Counted from the first letter of the stretch, positions 27,538-37,750 are shown. The stretch: 64,000 nt of DNA from Xanthomonas maliensis (GCF_009192945.1 NZ_NSET01000023.1:1-64000); one strand, 5' to 3'. Translations and numbers: made by a program. Notes: generated by a model from the sequence alone, not told the origin.

Positions 27538-28445
27538 GTAACGCTGCTGCGGCCGAGGCGCGGCGCGGCCTGCTGATCACCGCGTCGGCGTTCGTGCTGT
27601 GGGGCGTGGTGCCGTTGTACTGGCACCTGCTCAAGGCGGTGCCGTCGTTGCAGATCATCGCCCACCGCATCGTCTGGAGCACCGTGCTGGTGGTGGCGTG
27701 GCTGCTGCTCAGCTCCGGCGTGGGCTGGTGGCGCACCATCGCCGCGCAGCCGCGGGCCTTGTCGATCCTGCTGGCCAGCAGCATGGCCATCGCCTTCAAT
27801 TGGGGGCTGTACATCTGGGCGATCAATGCCGGCCATGTGATCGAGGCGAGCCTGGGCTATTTCATCAATCCGCTGTTGAGCGTGTTGCTGGGCGTGCTGG
27901 TGCTCAAGGAGCGGCTGCGCGGCATCCAGTGGCTGGCGGTGGCCTGTGCGACGGTGGGCGTGCTCTGGCTGACCGTGGACGCCGGCACGCCGCCTTGGAT
28001 CGCCCTGGGGTTGGCCACCTCGTTCGGTCTGTATGGGTTATTGCGCAAGCTGGTGGCGGTCGATCCGGTCGCCGGGCTCGGCGTGGAAAGCCTGTACCTG
28101 TTCGTGCCGGCGCTGCTGCTGGCCGGCTGGGGCGAGCAAGGCCATGGCGGGGCGTTCTTCAGCGGTTGGAGCCTGCGAACCGATCTGATGCTGATCTTCG
28201 GCGGCGTGGTCACGGCCTTGCCGTTGATCGGCTTCGCCTACGGTGTGCGGCGCATCCCGTTGTCGTTGGTCGGCATCCTGCAGTACATCGCGCCGACGCT
28301 GCAGTTGCTGCTGGGCGTGTGGTTCTTCCACGAGCCATTCGACACCGGCCGGGCGATCGGCTTCGTCTGCATCTGGATCGGCTTGTTGCTGTTCGTCGGC
28401 GACAGCGTGTTGCGCGCCCGTCGTCAGCCCACTCCGCCGCGCTGA
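27534..28445 (+). CDS. rarD: EamA family transporter RarD
   Basis: A 303-residue protein with ten predicted helices. RarD-specific features are FVLWGVVPLYWHLL near the start, HRIVWS, INAGHVIEASLGYFINPLLS and RRIPLSLVGILQYIAPT. In E. coli rarD is linked to chloramphenicol sensitivity, but the substrate is unknown. Coupled to the preceding yedA-like gene. Confidence 0.93.
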   Translation: MSNAAAAEARRGLLITASAFVLWGVVPLYWHLLKAVPSLQIIAHRIVWSTVLVVAWLLLSSGVGWWRTIAAQPRALSILLASSMAIAFNWGLYIWAINAGHVIEASLGYFINPLLSVLLGVLVLKERLRGIQWLAVACATVGVLWLTVDAGTPPWIALGLATSFGLYGLLRKLVAVDPVAGLGVESLYLFVPALLLAGWGEQGHGGAFFSGWSLRTDLMLIFGGVVTALPLIGFAYGVRRIPLSLVGILQYIAPTLQLLLGVWFFHEPFDTGRAIGFVCIWIGLLLFVGDSVLRARRQPTPPR

Positions 28446-28484
28446 GGCTGCGGCGCGATTGACGACCGTGGCGTCCTCGCAGGC

Positions 28485-29600
28485 TCAGCTGCGGCTGGCC
28501 GGCGTTGGGTCGGTCTGTGCCAGGGTGCCGGCCGGCAGGGTTTGCGGCGCCGGGCAGTGCCCCGACGCGGCTGGGGTCTGCGCCATCCACTGCTCGATCG
28601 GTGCACCCAGCACATCCAGGCGCATCGGCAGGCTCAGGTGGTCTTCGCCGGCCATCTCGATGTAGTGCGCCCGCGTGCTGGCGGCCGCCAGCCTGCGCCC
28701 ATGCGCCACCGGGATATGGTGGTCGGCCGCGCCGTGCAGCACCAACACGCAGGCGCGGGTGCGGGCCAGCGCTGCAGCGACATCCACGCGGTCCAGGTCG
28801 AGCTGCAATTGGCGGTCGGCAGCAGCGATCACCGCGTCGATGTCCTGGCCGCCGTAGCGCCAGCGCGCATAGCTGGCCACTGCCTGCGCGCGCCAGCCAT
28901 GCGGCTGGCTGGCCAGCATGTGCGGCACCATGTCGCGGATGCCGCGGCCGGCATTGGCGAAGGATTCCATCGCCACCACCCCGGCGACGCGGTCGCCCAG
29001 CTTGTCGGCGCTGAACACCGCCGTGGCGGCGCCGTAGGAAATGCCGAACAGGTACAACGGCCCCCGGACCTCGCCGCGCGGCTGCAGGGCATCGAGCACG
29101 GCGATCACGTCGTCCGATTCGCGGGTGCCGTAGCCGGCCGGGCCACCGCCGGAATGGCCGTGGTTGCGCAAATCGATGGTGATGACGCGGTAGCCGGCCT
29201 GGGCCAGGTGCAGCGACCATGGCAGCAGCGAATCGCCGTCCATCATCCATCCGTGCAGCAGCACGACGGTGCCGCGCGGCGTCGGCGCCGGTGCGCTGGG
29301 CGGATGGAAGGTGACGTCTACGTCTAGCGCGTGCGCCGGATCCTGTCGCTTGCCGAGATAGCGGTAGCGCAAGCCGTAGTCGCCCGGGTCGATCGCACGC
29401 CAGAAGATCGGCACCTGATCGCGGCCGAGCACATGACCGCTGCGCGACGGCACCATCGCGATGCTGGCGGCGATGCGGTCCTCGTCCAGCAATGGCGATA
29501 CCCCGCCCGGAGCGACCAGGCGCTCGCTGAGTGAGGTGGAGGAGGACGAGCAGGCCGCCAGCCAAAGGCAGCTGCAGGCCAGCAACAGCAGGCGCTTCAT
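28485..29600 (-). CDS. Alpha/beta hydrolase lipoprotein
   Basis: The product has 371 residues from ATG 29600; an in-frame start at 29621 is less likely. A lipoprotein signal LLLLACSCLWLAAC with a Ser-rich mature start indicates envelope anchoring. The hydrolase core shows HGWMMDG (oxyanion), DLRNHGHSGG, nucleophile elbow GISYGA, a late Asp in LHGAADHHIP and a catalytic His in AGEDHLSLP. The substrate is unknown. It is convergent with rarD. Confidence 0.88.
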   Translation of the reverse strand: MKRLLLLACSCLWLAACSSSSTSLSERLVAPGGVSPLLDEDRIAASIAMVPSRSGHVLGRDQVPIFWRAIDPGDYGLRYRYLGKRQDPAHALDVDVTFHPPSAPAPTPRGTVVLLHGWMMDGDSLLPWSLHLAQAGYRVITIDLRNHGHSGGGPAGYGTRESDDVIAVLDALQPRGEVRGPLYLFGISYGAATAVFSADKLGDRVAGVVAMESFANAGRGIRDMVPHMLASQPHGWRAQAVASYARWRYGGQDIDAVIAAADRQLQLDLDRVDVAAALARTRACVLVLHGAADHHIPVAHGRRLAAASTRAHYIEMAGEDHLSLPMRLDVLGAPIEQWMAQTPAASGHCPAPQTLPAGTLAQTDPTPASRS

Positions 29601-29744
29601 AGGCGGACGATCGGTCGACAACGCGGCCGCGCAGGCTACGCCCGCAGCGCCGGTCGCATCTACCGCAGTGCGGTGACAAAACGATGACAGCTGCCCGTGC
29701 GTTCAGCCACCGGCCGCGGCGGGCTGCTGCGGCCAGGCAGAGCG

Positions 29745-31055
29745 CTAGATCTCCCGCAACGCGGTGGTGATCGGCAGGCGCGCCGCTCGCAGCGCCGGGA
29801 ACAGTCCGCCAACCAAGCCAATACCCAACGCCCACTTCAGGCCGCTCCATAGCAGCGGCGGCGAGACCTTGAACTGGAACACCACCTGGCTGAAGCTGCT
29901 CCCCAGGGTGGAGACGCTGTAGCCATTGAAGACCGCCCAGGCGATCAGTCCGCCGAGCAACCCGCCCAGCAGCGCCAGCAGCATGGTTTCCAGCATCACC
30001 GCCACCACCACCGGCAGGCCGCGGAAGCCGATCGCGCGCATCGTCGCGATCTCCCGGGCGCGGGTGGCGACTGCGGCATACATGGTGTTGAGCGCGCCGA
30101 ACACCGCGCCGATCGCCATGATGGTGCCGATGAAGGTGCCCAGGATCTCCAATACCTTGCTCAGGCTGCCGCCCTGCTTGCGGTAGTACTCTCGGGTGGT
30201 GAACACGTCCAACTTGAGCCGCTGATCGGCCTGCATCGCCGCCTTGAACTGGCGGAAGCCATCCTGGCCCTGGGTGCGTACGCTGATCGACTGATAGGCG
30301 CTGCGGTTATAGGTGGTGGCCAGGGTCTGGGTGTCGGTCCACAGTTCCGAGTCGTGCGCATCGCCGCTGGCGAACACGCCCACCACGGTCCACACCTGGT
30401 TGCCGAGGGTGAGGCTGCGGCCGACGTCCAGGCCGCGAAACTGCGACTGCGCCCCCTTGCCGACGACCATCTCGCGCAGGCCAGGCGTGAAGCGCCGACC
30501 CTGCACGATCTTCACCTTGTCGTGCACCGCCCACGCCTGCTCGCCGACGCCGCGGAACTGCGCATTGACATCGGTGCCGTCGGATTTGGACAGCAGGTTG
30601 ACCACCTGCGCCAGTTCCGGCGATGCCAGCGGCCGGTTGTCGGCCGCGCGCGCCACTCCGGGCAGGCCTTCGATCAGCGGAAGCTGCTCGCGGGTGATCA
30701 CCGAGTTGGTCTCGGCCTGCGAGCCGCCACGCAACACGATGGCGGTGGTGTCGTCGCCGGTGCTCTCCAACGTGGCCTGGAACCCCTGGCCCATCGCCAG
30801 CATCGCCACCAGCACGCCGACCACGCCGGCAATGCCGACCACGATCACCGAACTGGCGCCCCAGCGTTGCGGCAGGCTGGCGATGCCGATGCGCGCGGCG
30901 GCCAGCGACAGCCGACCGGTGCGGGTGATCAGCAGTAGCACCGCGGCCACGGCCACCAGTGCCAGCACCAGGAACCAGGGCAGGGCGATCCAGATTCCCA
31001 GGCAGATCGTCAGTGCCACGATCGCCAGCAGATTCCATAACCATTGCGTCTTCAT
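29745..31055 (-). CDS. ABC transporter permease, FtsX/MacB type (B)
   Basis: A 436-residue permease. Two N-terminal helices precede a MacB-like periplasmic domain (about residues 85-280), and three helices at the C-terminus form the FtsX domain (for example GAVFGALNTMYAAVATRAREIATMRAIG region). It is the last of four genes in a minus-strand operon: adaptor, ATPase, permease, permease. An extra N-terminal membrane segment compared with its neighbour suggests two distinct permeases working as a heterodimer. Confidence 0.9.
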   Translation of the reverse strand: MKTQWLWNLLAIVALTICLGIWIALPWFLVLALVAVAAVLLLITRTGRLSLAAARIGIASLPQRWGASSVIVVGIAGVVGVLVAMLAMGQGFQATLESTGDDTTAIVLRGGSQAETNSVITREQLPLIEGLPGVARAADNRPLASPELAQVVNLLSKSDGTDVNAQFRGVGEQAWAVHDKVKIVQGRRFTPGLREMVVGKGAQSQFRGLDVGRSLTLGNQVWTVVGVFASGDAHDSELWTDTQTLATTYNRSAYQSISVRTQGQDGFRQFKAAMQADQRLKLDVFTTREYYRKQGGSLSKVLEILGTFIGTIMAIGAVFGALNTMYAAVATRAREIATMRAIGFRGLPVVVAVMLETMLLALLGGLLGGLIAWAVFNGYSVSTLGSSFSQVVFQFKVSPPLLWSGLKWALGIGLVGGLFPALRAARLPITTALREI

Positions 31056-31116
31056 TGCAGTATTCCTCGGGTCTGCGTCGCCATCGGTGGCAGCGATGTT
31101 CTGGGAAGCTGCGGGC

Positions 31117-32274
31117 TCAGCGCCCGGCCAGGGCGTCGACGATCTTCAGCCGCTGCGCACGCAGCGCCGGCAGCAGGCCGACCACCAGGCCGATCACGAC
31201 AATCAGCACCGCCGCGATCAGCCAGGTCTGCGTGGGTACCGCATGCACCGGCAGCGCGCCGCCGCTGACGCTTCCCAGCACTGGAATCGCCACCGCTGCC
31301 AACACCATCCCGAGCAGGCCGCCCAGGCCGATCAGCAAGACCGATTCGACGATCACCAACGACAGCACCGTGCGGTCCTGAAAGCCCAGCGTCTTGAGCG
31401 TGGCCAGTTCCGGAATGCGTTCTCGCACCGCCTGCGCCATGGTGTTGCCGGTCAACAGCACCAGGGTGAAGAACACCGCGCCCATGATCGAGGTGACGAT
31501 CAGGCCGATGTCGGCGAACTGCTTCAAAAACGCTTGCTGGAACGCCGATTCGGTCTGCGATTTGGTCTCGTGATCGGAATTGGCCGACAGCGCATCGATC
31601 GCCTGCGCCACCCGCGACGCCTGTTCGGGGTTGTCCAGCCGCACCGTGTACCAGCTGACCTTGCTCTTGATGTAGTCGTTGCTCTCGTCGAAGTACTTCC
31701 AGTTCATCATCAACTGGTTTTCCGCCTGCACGTTGGCGCGGTCCTTGGCGCGGAAGATCGCTTTCAGTTCCAGCGGCCAATCGTTGCTGCCGCCACGCGG
31801 GAAGATGGTGGCCTGCAATGGAATGATGTCGCCGATCTTCCAGCCGTGCTTTTGCGCCAACGCCTCGCCGACTGCCGCGCCGGTGCGGGTCTCGCGGAAC
31901 GCCTTCAGCTGCTGCGGTGCGACCTCGTATTCGCTGTAGACGTCGAAGAAATTGGGCGCCACCGAGAAATTGGGGAAGAAGTTCTTCGGATCCTTGTAGA
32001 TGCCGCCGAACCACATGGCGTAGGTGACGTCGCGCACGCCCGGCACGCTGCGGATCTGCGACTCCAACCGTACCGGCAGCGATTGGGTGATCGACAGCCG
32101 CGAGGCCACCACCAGCCTGTTGGCGCCTTCCACCGAGCCGCCGGAGGTGAAGGCCACGCGGACCGAATCGAGCAGGCCGAACAGCAGGAAGGCAACGATC
32201 ACCGAGAACAGGGTCAGCAGCGTCCGCGTCTTGCTGCGGAACAGCTGCGCCCAGATCAACGAGAAATACTTCAT
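31117..32274 (-). CDS. ABC transporter permease, FtsX/MacB type (A)
   Basis: The product has 385 residues from ATG 32274. The start, FSLIWAQLFRSKTRTLLTLF, is typical of MacB-like permeases, followed by a helix, a periplasmic MacB core domain and three C-terminal helices with the ELATLKTLGFQDRTVLSLV linker. It starts 13 bp after the ATPase gene and is followed 61 bp later by the second permease. Probably exports a hydrophobic compound, lipid or peptide; the substrate is not deducible. Confidence 0.9.
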   Translation of the reverse strand: MKYFSLIWAQLFRSKTRTLLTLFSVIVAFLLFGLLDSVRVAFTSGGSVEGANRLVVASRLSITQSLPVRLESQIRSVPGVRDVTYAMWFGGIYKDPKNFFPNFSVAPNFFDVYSEYEVAPQQLKAFRETRTGAAVGEALAQKHGWKIGDIIPLQATIFPRGGSNDWPLELKAIFRAKDRANVQAENQLMMNWKYFDESNDYIKSKVSWYTVRLDNPEQASRVAQAIDALSANSDHETKSQTESAFQQAFLKQFADIGLIVTSIMGAVFFTLVLLTGNTMAQAVRERIPELATLKTLGFQDRTVLSLVIVESVLLIGLGGLLGMVLAAVAIPVLGSVSGGALPVHAVPTQTWLIAAVLIVVIGLVVGLLPALRAQRLKIVDALAGR

Positions 32275-32287
32275 GGCGGTGCCTCGC

Positions 32288-32977
32288 TCAGTGCGCGACC
32301 GGCGCGTCGGCCAGTTCGCCCTTGTCCAGATGCACGGTGTGGGTGGCGTACTCGGCGGCCTTGGGATCGTGGGTGACCATGATGATGGTCTTGCCATGGC
32401 TGCGATTGAGTTCCTGCAGCAGCCCCAGGACTTCCTCGGCCGAGCGCCGGTCCAGGTCGCCGGTGGGCTCGTCGCAGATCAGGAACGTTGGATCGGACAC
32501 GATGGCGCGGGCGATCGCCACGCGCTGCTGCTGGCCGCCGGACAGCTCGTTGGGCTTGTGGCTGCGGCGTTCGGCCAGCCCAACCAGCGTCAGCGCGATC
32601 TCGGCATTGCGCTTGCGTTGGGCAGCGCTGAGCGAGGTCAACAGCAACGGCAGCTCGACGTTCTTCTGCGCCGTCAGCATCGGCATCAGGTTATAGAACT
32701 GGAACACGAAACCGACATGGTGGCTGCGCCAGGTGGCGAGCTGGCCGCCGCTCATCCGATCGATGCGTTGACCTTCGATCTCGATCTCGCCGCCGCTGGG
32801 GCTATCCAGTCCACCGATCAGATTGAGCAAGGTGGTCTTGCCCGAGCCAGACGGACCCATCAGCGCGACGAAATCGCCGCTGGCGATTTCCAGGTCGATG
32901 CCGTGCAGGACCTGGACCTTTTCCGGGCCGCGTTGGTAGGTCTTGGTGATGTTGCGCAGGGTGACAAGAGCAGTCAT
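32288..32977 (-). CDS. ABC transporter ATP-binding protein, MacB/LolD type
   Basis: The product has 229 residues from ATG 32977 with AGGAA upstream. All ATPase motifs are visible: Walker A GPSGSGKTT (about residue 40), Q-loop FVFQFYNL, signature LSGGQQQRVAIARA, Walker B FLICDEPTGDLD and the switch His in MVTHD. Its class powers FtsX-type mechanotransmission permeases, matching the two permease genes that follow. Confidence 0.95.
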   Translation of the reverse strand: MTALVTLRNITKTYQRGPEKVQVLHGIDLEIASGDFVALMGPSGSGKTTLLNLIGGLDSPSGGEIEIEGQRIDRMSGGQLATWRSHHVGFVFQFYNLMPMLTAQKNVELPLLLTSLSAAQRKRNAEIALTLVGLAERRSHKPNELSGGQQQRVAIARAIVSDPTFLICDEPTGDLDRRSAEEVLGLLQELNRSHGKTIIMVTHDPKAAEYATHTVHLDKGELADAPVAH

Positions 32978-33220
32978 GGCGGTTCCTGACAAGGCGAAGG
33001 ACGAAGAAGGGCGGACGGGCAGGGCGGAGCGGAAATCGACGGCAACGGCATCACGACAGCGTGGGGCGATCCAACGGCAGGACTAACGCAGTGGCATGGC
33101 ATCTGGATCGCGCAGCTGCACCTCTGGCAACCGACGATACGGCGTCGTGCATTTCGACAACGGTGGCCTGTTGCGCACCGGCGCGGCGCAAGCAACGACG
33201 GTGTCGCGCACCGGAGTGCA

Positions 33221-34462
33221 CTACGGGCTGGCGTCGGCCTCGGCGACCTTGTCGCCGTCCTGCAGTTTGGGCGGCGGGTCCAGCACCACGGTGTCGCCAG
33301 CGCTCAGGCCGGTGAGCACCTGGCGGTCCTCGCCCAGCGCCATGCCGACCCCGACGGTCTGCGGGTGCACGCGATTCTGGTCATCGACCACGAACGCGAC
33401 CGTGCGCGACTGGCGCTGCACCAGTGCCGCTGCCGGGACGCGGACGCCCTGTGGCTTGTTGGCGGCCTCGGGCTTGGGCTGTTCGAGGAAGCTGACCCGC
33501 ACGCCCATTTCCGGCACGATGCGTGGGTCCTTGACCTTGAATGCCACCCGTACCTTTACCGTCGCCTTGCCGCGATCGGCGGTCGGGATGATGGCGATCA
33601 CCTCGCCGGGAATCTTCCAGTCCGGATAGGCATTGAGCACCGCTTCCACCGCCATCTTCGGCTGTACGCGCCCGATGTAGGCTTCGCCGACCTCCACTTC
33701 GATCTCCAGCGAGTCCATATCCACGATGGTGCCGATGCCGGTGCGCGTGAAGCCACCGCCGGCCGACAGCGGCGACACGATTTCGCCGGGCTGCGCCGCC
33801 TTGGCGGTCACCACGCCTGCGAATGGCGCGTGCACCACGTTGAAATCCGAGCGAATACCGGCGATCGCCAATTGATCGGCGCCCACCTGCACATTGCGCT
33901 GCGCGTTCTGCAACTGCGCCCGCAGGGCATCGCGCTGGGAGACCGCCTGCTCGTACTGCGAGCGCGAGACCAGTTGTGCATCCACCAGCGACTGCAGACG
34001 TGCGGCATCGGCGTTGGCCACTTTCAGCTGCGCCTGCATATTGTCGACCAGGCTGCGCGCGGCGGCCAGTTGCGAGGCCGCGAGCGTGCGCTGGGCATCG
34101 GCATCGAGCGGATCCAGCGTGGCCATGACCTGGCCTTCGCTGACGCGCATGCCTTCTTCGATCAAGACCTCGCGGACTTTGCCGGTGACCTGGGCCGACA
34201 CGGTGGCCATGCGGCGCGCGACCACGTAGCCGGAGGCATCCAGCACCGAGGCACTGCTGCTGCCCGCCGCGATCGCCACCACCGGCGCGGTGCGGACCTG
34301 CACCGGTGCGCTGCGGCCCCATAGCAGCCAGGCGCCGACCCCGAGCGCGAGCAGCACCAGCAGTGCCACCACGATCCACAGGCCACGTCGCGTCGGCGGC
34401 TCGCTTGGCGGAGCCTTGCGATCAATACGGAGTTCTTTGAGCAGATCGGCGGAAGTACTCAT
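33221..34462 (-). CDS. RND/MacA-type periplasmic adaptor protein (HlyD family)
   Basis: The product has 413 residues from ATG 34462. One N-terminal membrane anchor lies at about residues 28-50 (LWIVVALLVLLALGVGAWLL). A lipoyl/barrel-sandwich half motif (VSAQVTGKVREVLIEEGMRV) follows, then a long coiled coil (about 135-205), the second half motif FNVVHAPFAGVVTAKAAQPG and beta-barrel domains. It is the first gene of the operon and would link the ABC permeases to an outer-membrane channel encoded elsewhere. Confidence 0.92.
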   Translation of the reverse strand: MSTSADLLKELRIDRKAPPSEPPTRRGLWIVVALLVLLALGVGAWLLWGRSAPVQVRTAPVVAIAAGSSSASVLDASGYVVARRMATVSAQVTGKVREVLIEEGMRVSEGQVMATLDPLDADAQRTLAASQLAAARSLVDNMQAQLKVANADAARLQSLVDAQLVSRSQYEQAVSQRDALRAQLQNAQRNVQVGADQLAIAGIRSDFNVVHAPFAGVVTAKAAQPGEIVSPLSAGGGFTRTGIGTIVDMDSLEIEVEVGEAYIGRVQPKMAVEAVLNAYPDWKIPGEVIAIIPTADRGKATVKVRVAFKVKDPRIVPEMGVRVSFLEQPKPEAANKPQGVRVPAAALVQRQSRTVAFVVDDQNRVHPQTVGVGMALGEDRQVLTGLSAGDTVVLDPPPKLQDGDKVAEADASP

Positions 34463-34704
34463 CGTGTCCCTGGATGAAACGGCAGCGCAGTGTGGCCGAA
34501 CGAACGGGTGCGCTCCCAGTTGCCGGAAGTCACTTCCCTGCGTGCGGCAGCGTGACGCCATGCCCCATGGCGTGGAGCGCAGCATGCGGCAATCGCGTCC
34601 GCCCCGCCAGTGACAGCTGTCATTGACGATGGCTGACGGCGCGCACTGAGCGGCCACCGTCCTGCGGCGCAGCATGAGCGCTCTGCCACCATTGGAGCTG
34701 CGAG

Positions 34705-35607
34705 ATGGATGCCACTGACACGCTGCCGCTGGCGCAATTGCGCGCCGTACACAAACGCTACGGTGCGGTCGTCGCGCTGGACGGCCTGGATTTGCAGCTG
34801 CAACGCGGACAGGTATTGGCGCTGCTCGGCGCCAACGGTGCCGGCAAGAGCACCGCAGTGGCGCTGATGCTGGGCTTGCAGAGGCCCGATGCCGGCAGCG
34901 CTCGCCTGTGCGGGCAGGATCCGCAAGCGTTGAGCGCCCGCCGCCAGGCCGGAGTGATGCTGCAATCCGCTGGTCTGCCGGAAACGCTGCGGGTCGGTGA
35001 GCTGCTGCTGCAGGCGCGCGGCTACTATCCGCGGCCGCGCAGTATCGCCGACTGCGTGGCGCTCGCGGGGTTGGACGGCCTGCTGGCACGCCGGTATGGC
35101 GGCCTGTCCGGCGGACAGCAACGACGCGTGCAGTTCGCCATGGCGATCTGTGGACGCCCGCAGGTGCTGTTTCTGGATGAGCCTAGTACCGGGTTGGATA
35201 TCGAGGCCAGGCAAGGGCTGTGGCAGGCGATCCGCGAACTGGTCGGCGACGGCTGCGCGGTGCTGCTGACCACCCATTACCTGGAGGAAGCCGAGGCCTT
35301 GGCGGATCAGGTGGCCGTGCTGCAGCGCGGCAGGCTGATGGCGCACGGCAGCCTGGCGCAGCTGCGCGCCCGCTTCGAGCAGCGCACCATCCGTTGCCGC
35401 AGCACCCTGTCTGTTGCTCAGGTAGGCCGTTGGCCGCATGTGCGCCAGGCCGTGCAGCACGACGGCGTACTGGAGATCGTGGCCGAACCGGCCGAGCCGG
35501 TGGTGCTGCAGCTGCTCGCTGCCGACCCGGCGCTGGGCGAGCTGGAGGTGCGACGTGCCGGCCTGGCCGACGCCTTTCTCGCCATCACCCAGGAGCAGGC
35601 GGCATGA
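34705..35607 (+). CDS. ABC transporter ATP-binding protein, ABC-2 type
   Basis: A 300-residue ATPase with Walker A LLGANGAGKST (about residue 48), signature LSGGQQRRVQFAMAI, Walker B QVLFLDEPSTGLD and switch His in TTHYLEEAE. It has the C-terminal extension common in drug/lipid ABC-2 exporters. The permease start overlaps its stop (ATGA). The two are followed by a DesK/DesR-like two-component system, an arrangement seen for transporters that respond to membrane stress. Confidence 0.93.
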   Translation: MDATDTLPLAQLRAVHKRYGAVVALDGLDLQLQRGQVLALLGANGAGKSTAVALMLGLQRPDAGSARLCGQDPQALSARRQAGVMLQSAGLPETLRVGELLLQARGYYPRPRSIADCVALAGLDGLLARRYGGLSGGQQRRVQFAMAICGRPQVLFLDEPSTGLDIEARQGLWQAIRELVGDGCAVLLTTHYLEEAEALADQVAVLQRGRLMAHGSLAQLRARFEQRTIRCRSTLSVAQVGRWPHVRQAVQHDGVLEIVAEPAEPVVLQLLAADPALGELEVRRAGLADAFLAITQEQAA

Positions 35608-36434
35608 ACACACCCGATTCCCCGGCCCTCCCGCCCAGCGTGCCGGCGCACATGGCGACCACCGGGGCGTCGCCGGGCGACCATGCCGCGCTGTCGCTGC
35701 GCGAATACGCCGGCCTGTACCTGCGCGAGATCCGCTACGAGGTGCTGCGCTGGCTGCGCGCGCCCGCGTTTGCGATCCCGACGTTGCTGTTTCCACCGAT
35801 GTTCTACGTGTTGTTCGGCCTGCTGCTCAACCATGGCAAGCCGGAGGCCGCGCGCTATTTGATGGCCAGCTACGGCGTCTTCGGGGTGATGGCGCCAGCG
35901 CTGTTCGGCTTCGGCGTCGGCCTGGCGCTGGACCGTGACCGCGGGCTGCTCACCCTCAAGCGTGCCTTGCCGGTTCCGCCGATGGCGCTGCTGCTGGCAC
36001 GCACGGTGCTGGCGATGCTGTTTGCGCTGGCGATCGGCGTGCTGCTGCAGGCGCTCGGCGCCACGTTCGGTGGGGTGGTCTTGGCGCCGCTGCAACGCGG
36101 CTGGCTGCTGCTGATCGAGGCAGTGGGCGCGCTGCCGTTCTGCGCGATCGGGCTGTATATCGGCAGCCGGGTGGGTGGCAACGGCGCGCCGGCGGTGGTC
36201 AATCTGATCTATCTGCCGATGGCGTTCCTGTCCGGCCTGTGGATTCCGCTGCAACTGCTGCCTGCGGCGCTGACCACCGTGGCGCCGCTGTGGCCGTCCT
36301 ATCATCTGGGCCAGCTGGCATTGCGCGTGGTCGGCCAGGACGATGGCCACGGCATTGCCGGTCACGTCGCTGCGCTGCTGGTGGTGAGCGTGGTGTTCTA
36401 CGCCTTGGCGCAGCGCCGGTTGCGCCGCGGATGA
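35604..36434 (+). CDS. ABC-2 type permease
   Basis: The product has 276 residues from ATG 35604, coupled to the ATPase gene by a 4-bp overlap. Six predicted membrane helices begin around residue 50 (FAIPTLLFPPMFYVLFGLLL) and end with VAALLVVSVVFYALAQRRL. The cytoplasmic N-terminus of about 45 residues is Pro/Ala-rich. With the preceding ATPase it makes an exporter. Confidence 0.9.
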   Translation: MNTPDSPALPPSVPAHMATTGASPGDHAALSLREYAGLYLREIRYEVLRWLRAPAFAIPTLLFPPMFYVLFGLLLNHGKPEAARYLMASYGVFGVMAPALFGFGVGLALDRDRGLLTLKRALPVPPMALLLARTVLAMLFALAIGVLLQALGATFGGVVLAPLQRGWLLLIEAVGALPFCAIGLYIGSRVGGNGAPAVVNLIYLPMAFLSGLWIPLQLLPAALTTVAPLWPSYHLGQLALRVVGQDDGHGIAGHVAALLVVSVVFYALAQRRLRRG

Positions 36435-36531
36435 GGGCCGACGCCCGGTGCTGCCGTGGCGACGCGCGCCTGCCGTCGGCGCCCTCGCTATGCTATGCCG
36501 CACCTCACCCTCACCGTGCCCGGAGTCCGTC

Positions 36532-37707
36532 GTGAACGCCTTGCTGCGTACCTCGCCCGAGTCGCTGATCGCCCGCCGTCTGGGGTGGGCGACGGCCAAG
36601 CCCGGCACCCATTGGTTCGTGTGGCTGTCGTTGGTGTGGTCGATCTGGTTGTTCGTGACGCCGCTGTACGAAGCAGGCTACTTCAGCCGCTGGCTGTGGC
36701 CCACCGTGACCAGCTACGCGCTGTTCCTGGTCCTGTATTACTGCGCCTACTACCGTGATCGGCGGTATTTGCGTTGGTGCGTGGCCGGCATCGCTGCGCT
36801 GGGCTTCCTGCTGCTGCCGTACAACCCTGGGGCGCAGTGCTACATCATCTACGCCTGTGCATTCCTGGCGTTCTGTTTCCCACCGGTACGCGCGGTGCTG
36901 GCGATGTTGCTGCTGCTGGGGGTGTTTGCGCTGGCCTGGTGGCGCTGCGGCTGGTCGCCGCTGTACTTGGTCAGCGCGGTCTTGGTCGGCCTGGCGGTGG
37001 GGCTGATGAACATCAGCTTCGAGCGCCGCGCGCGTGGCGAGGCGCAGTTGCGCCTGAGCCACGAGGAGGTAAGACGCCTGGCCGCGGTCGCCGAACGCGA
37101 GCGCATCGGCCGCGACCTGCACGATCTGCTCGGCCATACCTTGTCGCTGGTGGCGTTGAAGTCGGATCTGGCCGGCCGCTTGCTGGCGCACGACCCGGCC
37201 GCGGCCCGCCAGGAAATGGACGATGTCGGGCGGGTCGCGCGCGAGGCGCTGGCGCAGGTGCGACGCGCGGTCAGCGGCATCCGCGCCGTGCAACTGGCTG
37301 CCGAGATCGCCGCGGCCAAGCTGCTGCTGGAATCGTCCGGCGTGGCCTTCCGCTATCAGGTCGATGCGTTGCCGCCGTGTGCGCAGCTGGAGACCGCGTT
37401 CGCGCTGGTGTTGCGCGAGGCGGCAACCAATGTGCAGCGCCATGCCCACGCGCGCAGCGCACAACTGCGCTTGTGGTGCGAGCGCGGTCAGGCGCTGCTG
37501 GAACTGCGCGACGACGGCCGCGGCGGCGCAATGCAACCGGGCACCGGCCTGACCAGCATGCGCGAGCGGTTGGAAGCGGTCGGCGGCAGTCTGCGCGTGG
37601 CCTCCGAGCGTGGCCTGGGCACCTGTCTGGTCGCCGCGGCACCGTTGCCGGCCGGGCCTGCCGTGGTCGCGGTGCCGGTTGCCGATCCCGACGCCGCGTT
37701 GGGCTGA
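36532..37707 (+). CDS. Sensor histidine kinase, DesK/NarL type (HisKA_3)
   Basis: The product has 391 residues from GTG 36532 with CGGAG upstream. Five or six N-terminal membrane helices (about residues 30-165) form the sensor with no sizeable periplasmic loop, as in DesK. The dimerisation motif ERERIGRDLHDLLGHTLSLV puts the phospho-acceptor His at 197. The ATPase part has LREAATNVQRHAHA and DDGRGG. The membrane-embedded sensor suggests bilayer or drug stress sensing. It pairs with the response regulator 43 bp downstream. Confidence 0.93.
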   Translation: MNALLRTSPESLIARRLGWATAKPGTHWFVWLSLVWSIWLFVTPLYEAGYFSRWLWPTVTSYALFLVLYYCAYYRDRRYLRWCVAGIAALGFLLLPYNPGAQCYIIYACAFLAFCFPPVRAVLAMLLLLGVFALAWWRCGWSPLYLVSAVLVGLAVGLMNISFERRARGEAQLRLSHEEVRRLAAVAERERIGRDLHDLLGHTLSLVALKSDLAGRLLAHDPAAARQEMDDVGRVAREALAQVRRAVSGIRAVQLAAEIAAAKLLLESSGVAFRYQVDALPPCAQLETAFALVLREAATNVQRHAHARSAQLRLWCERGQALLELRDDGRGGAMQPGTGLTSMRERLEAVGGSLRVASERGLGTCLVAAAPLPAGPAVVAVPVADPDAALG

Positions 37708-37750
37708 GCATGTCGCGGCCCTACACTGTGCCATCAGCCGCGGGGGTGCC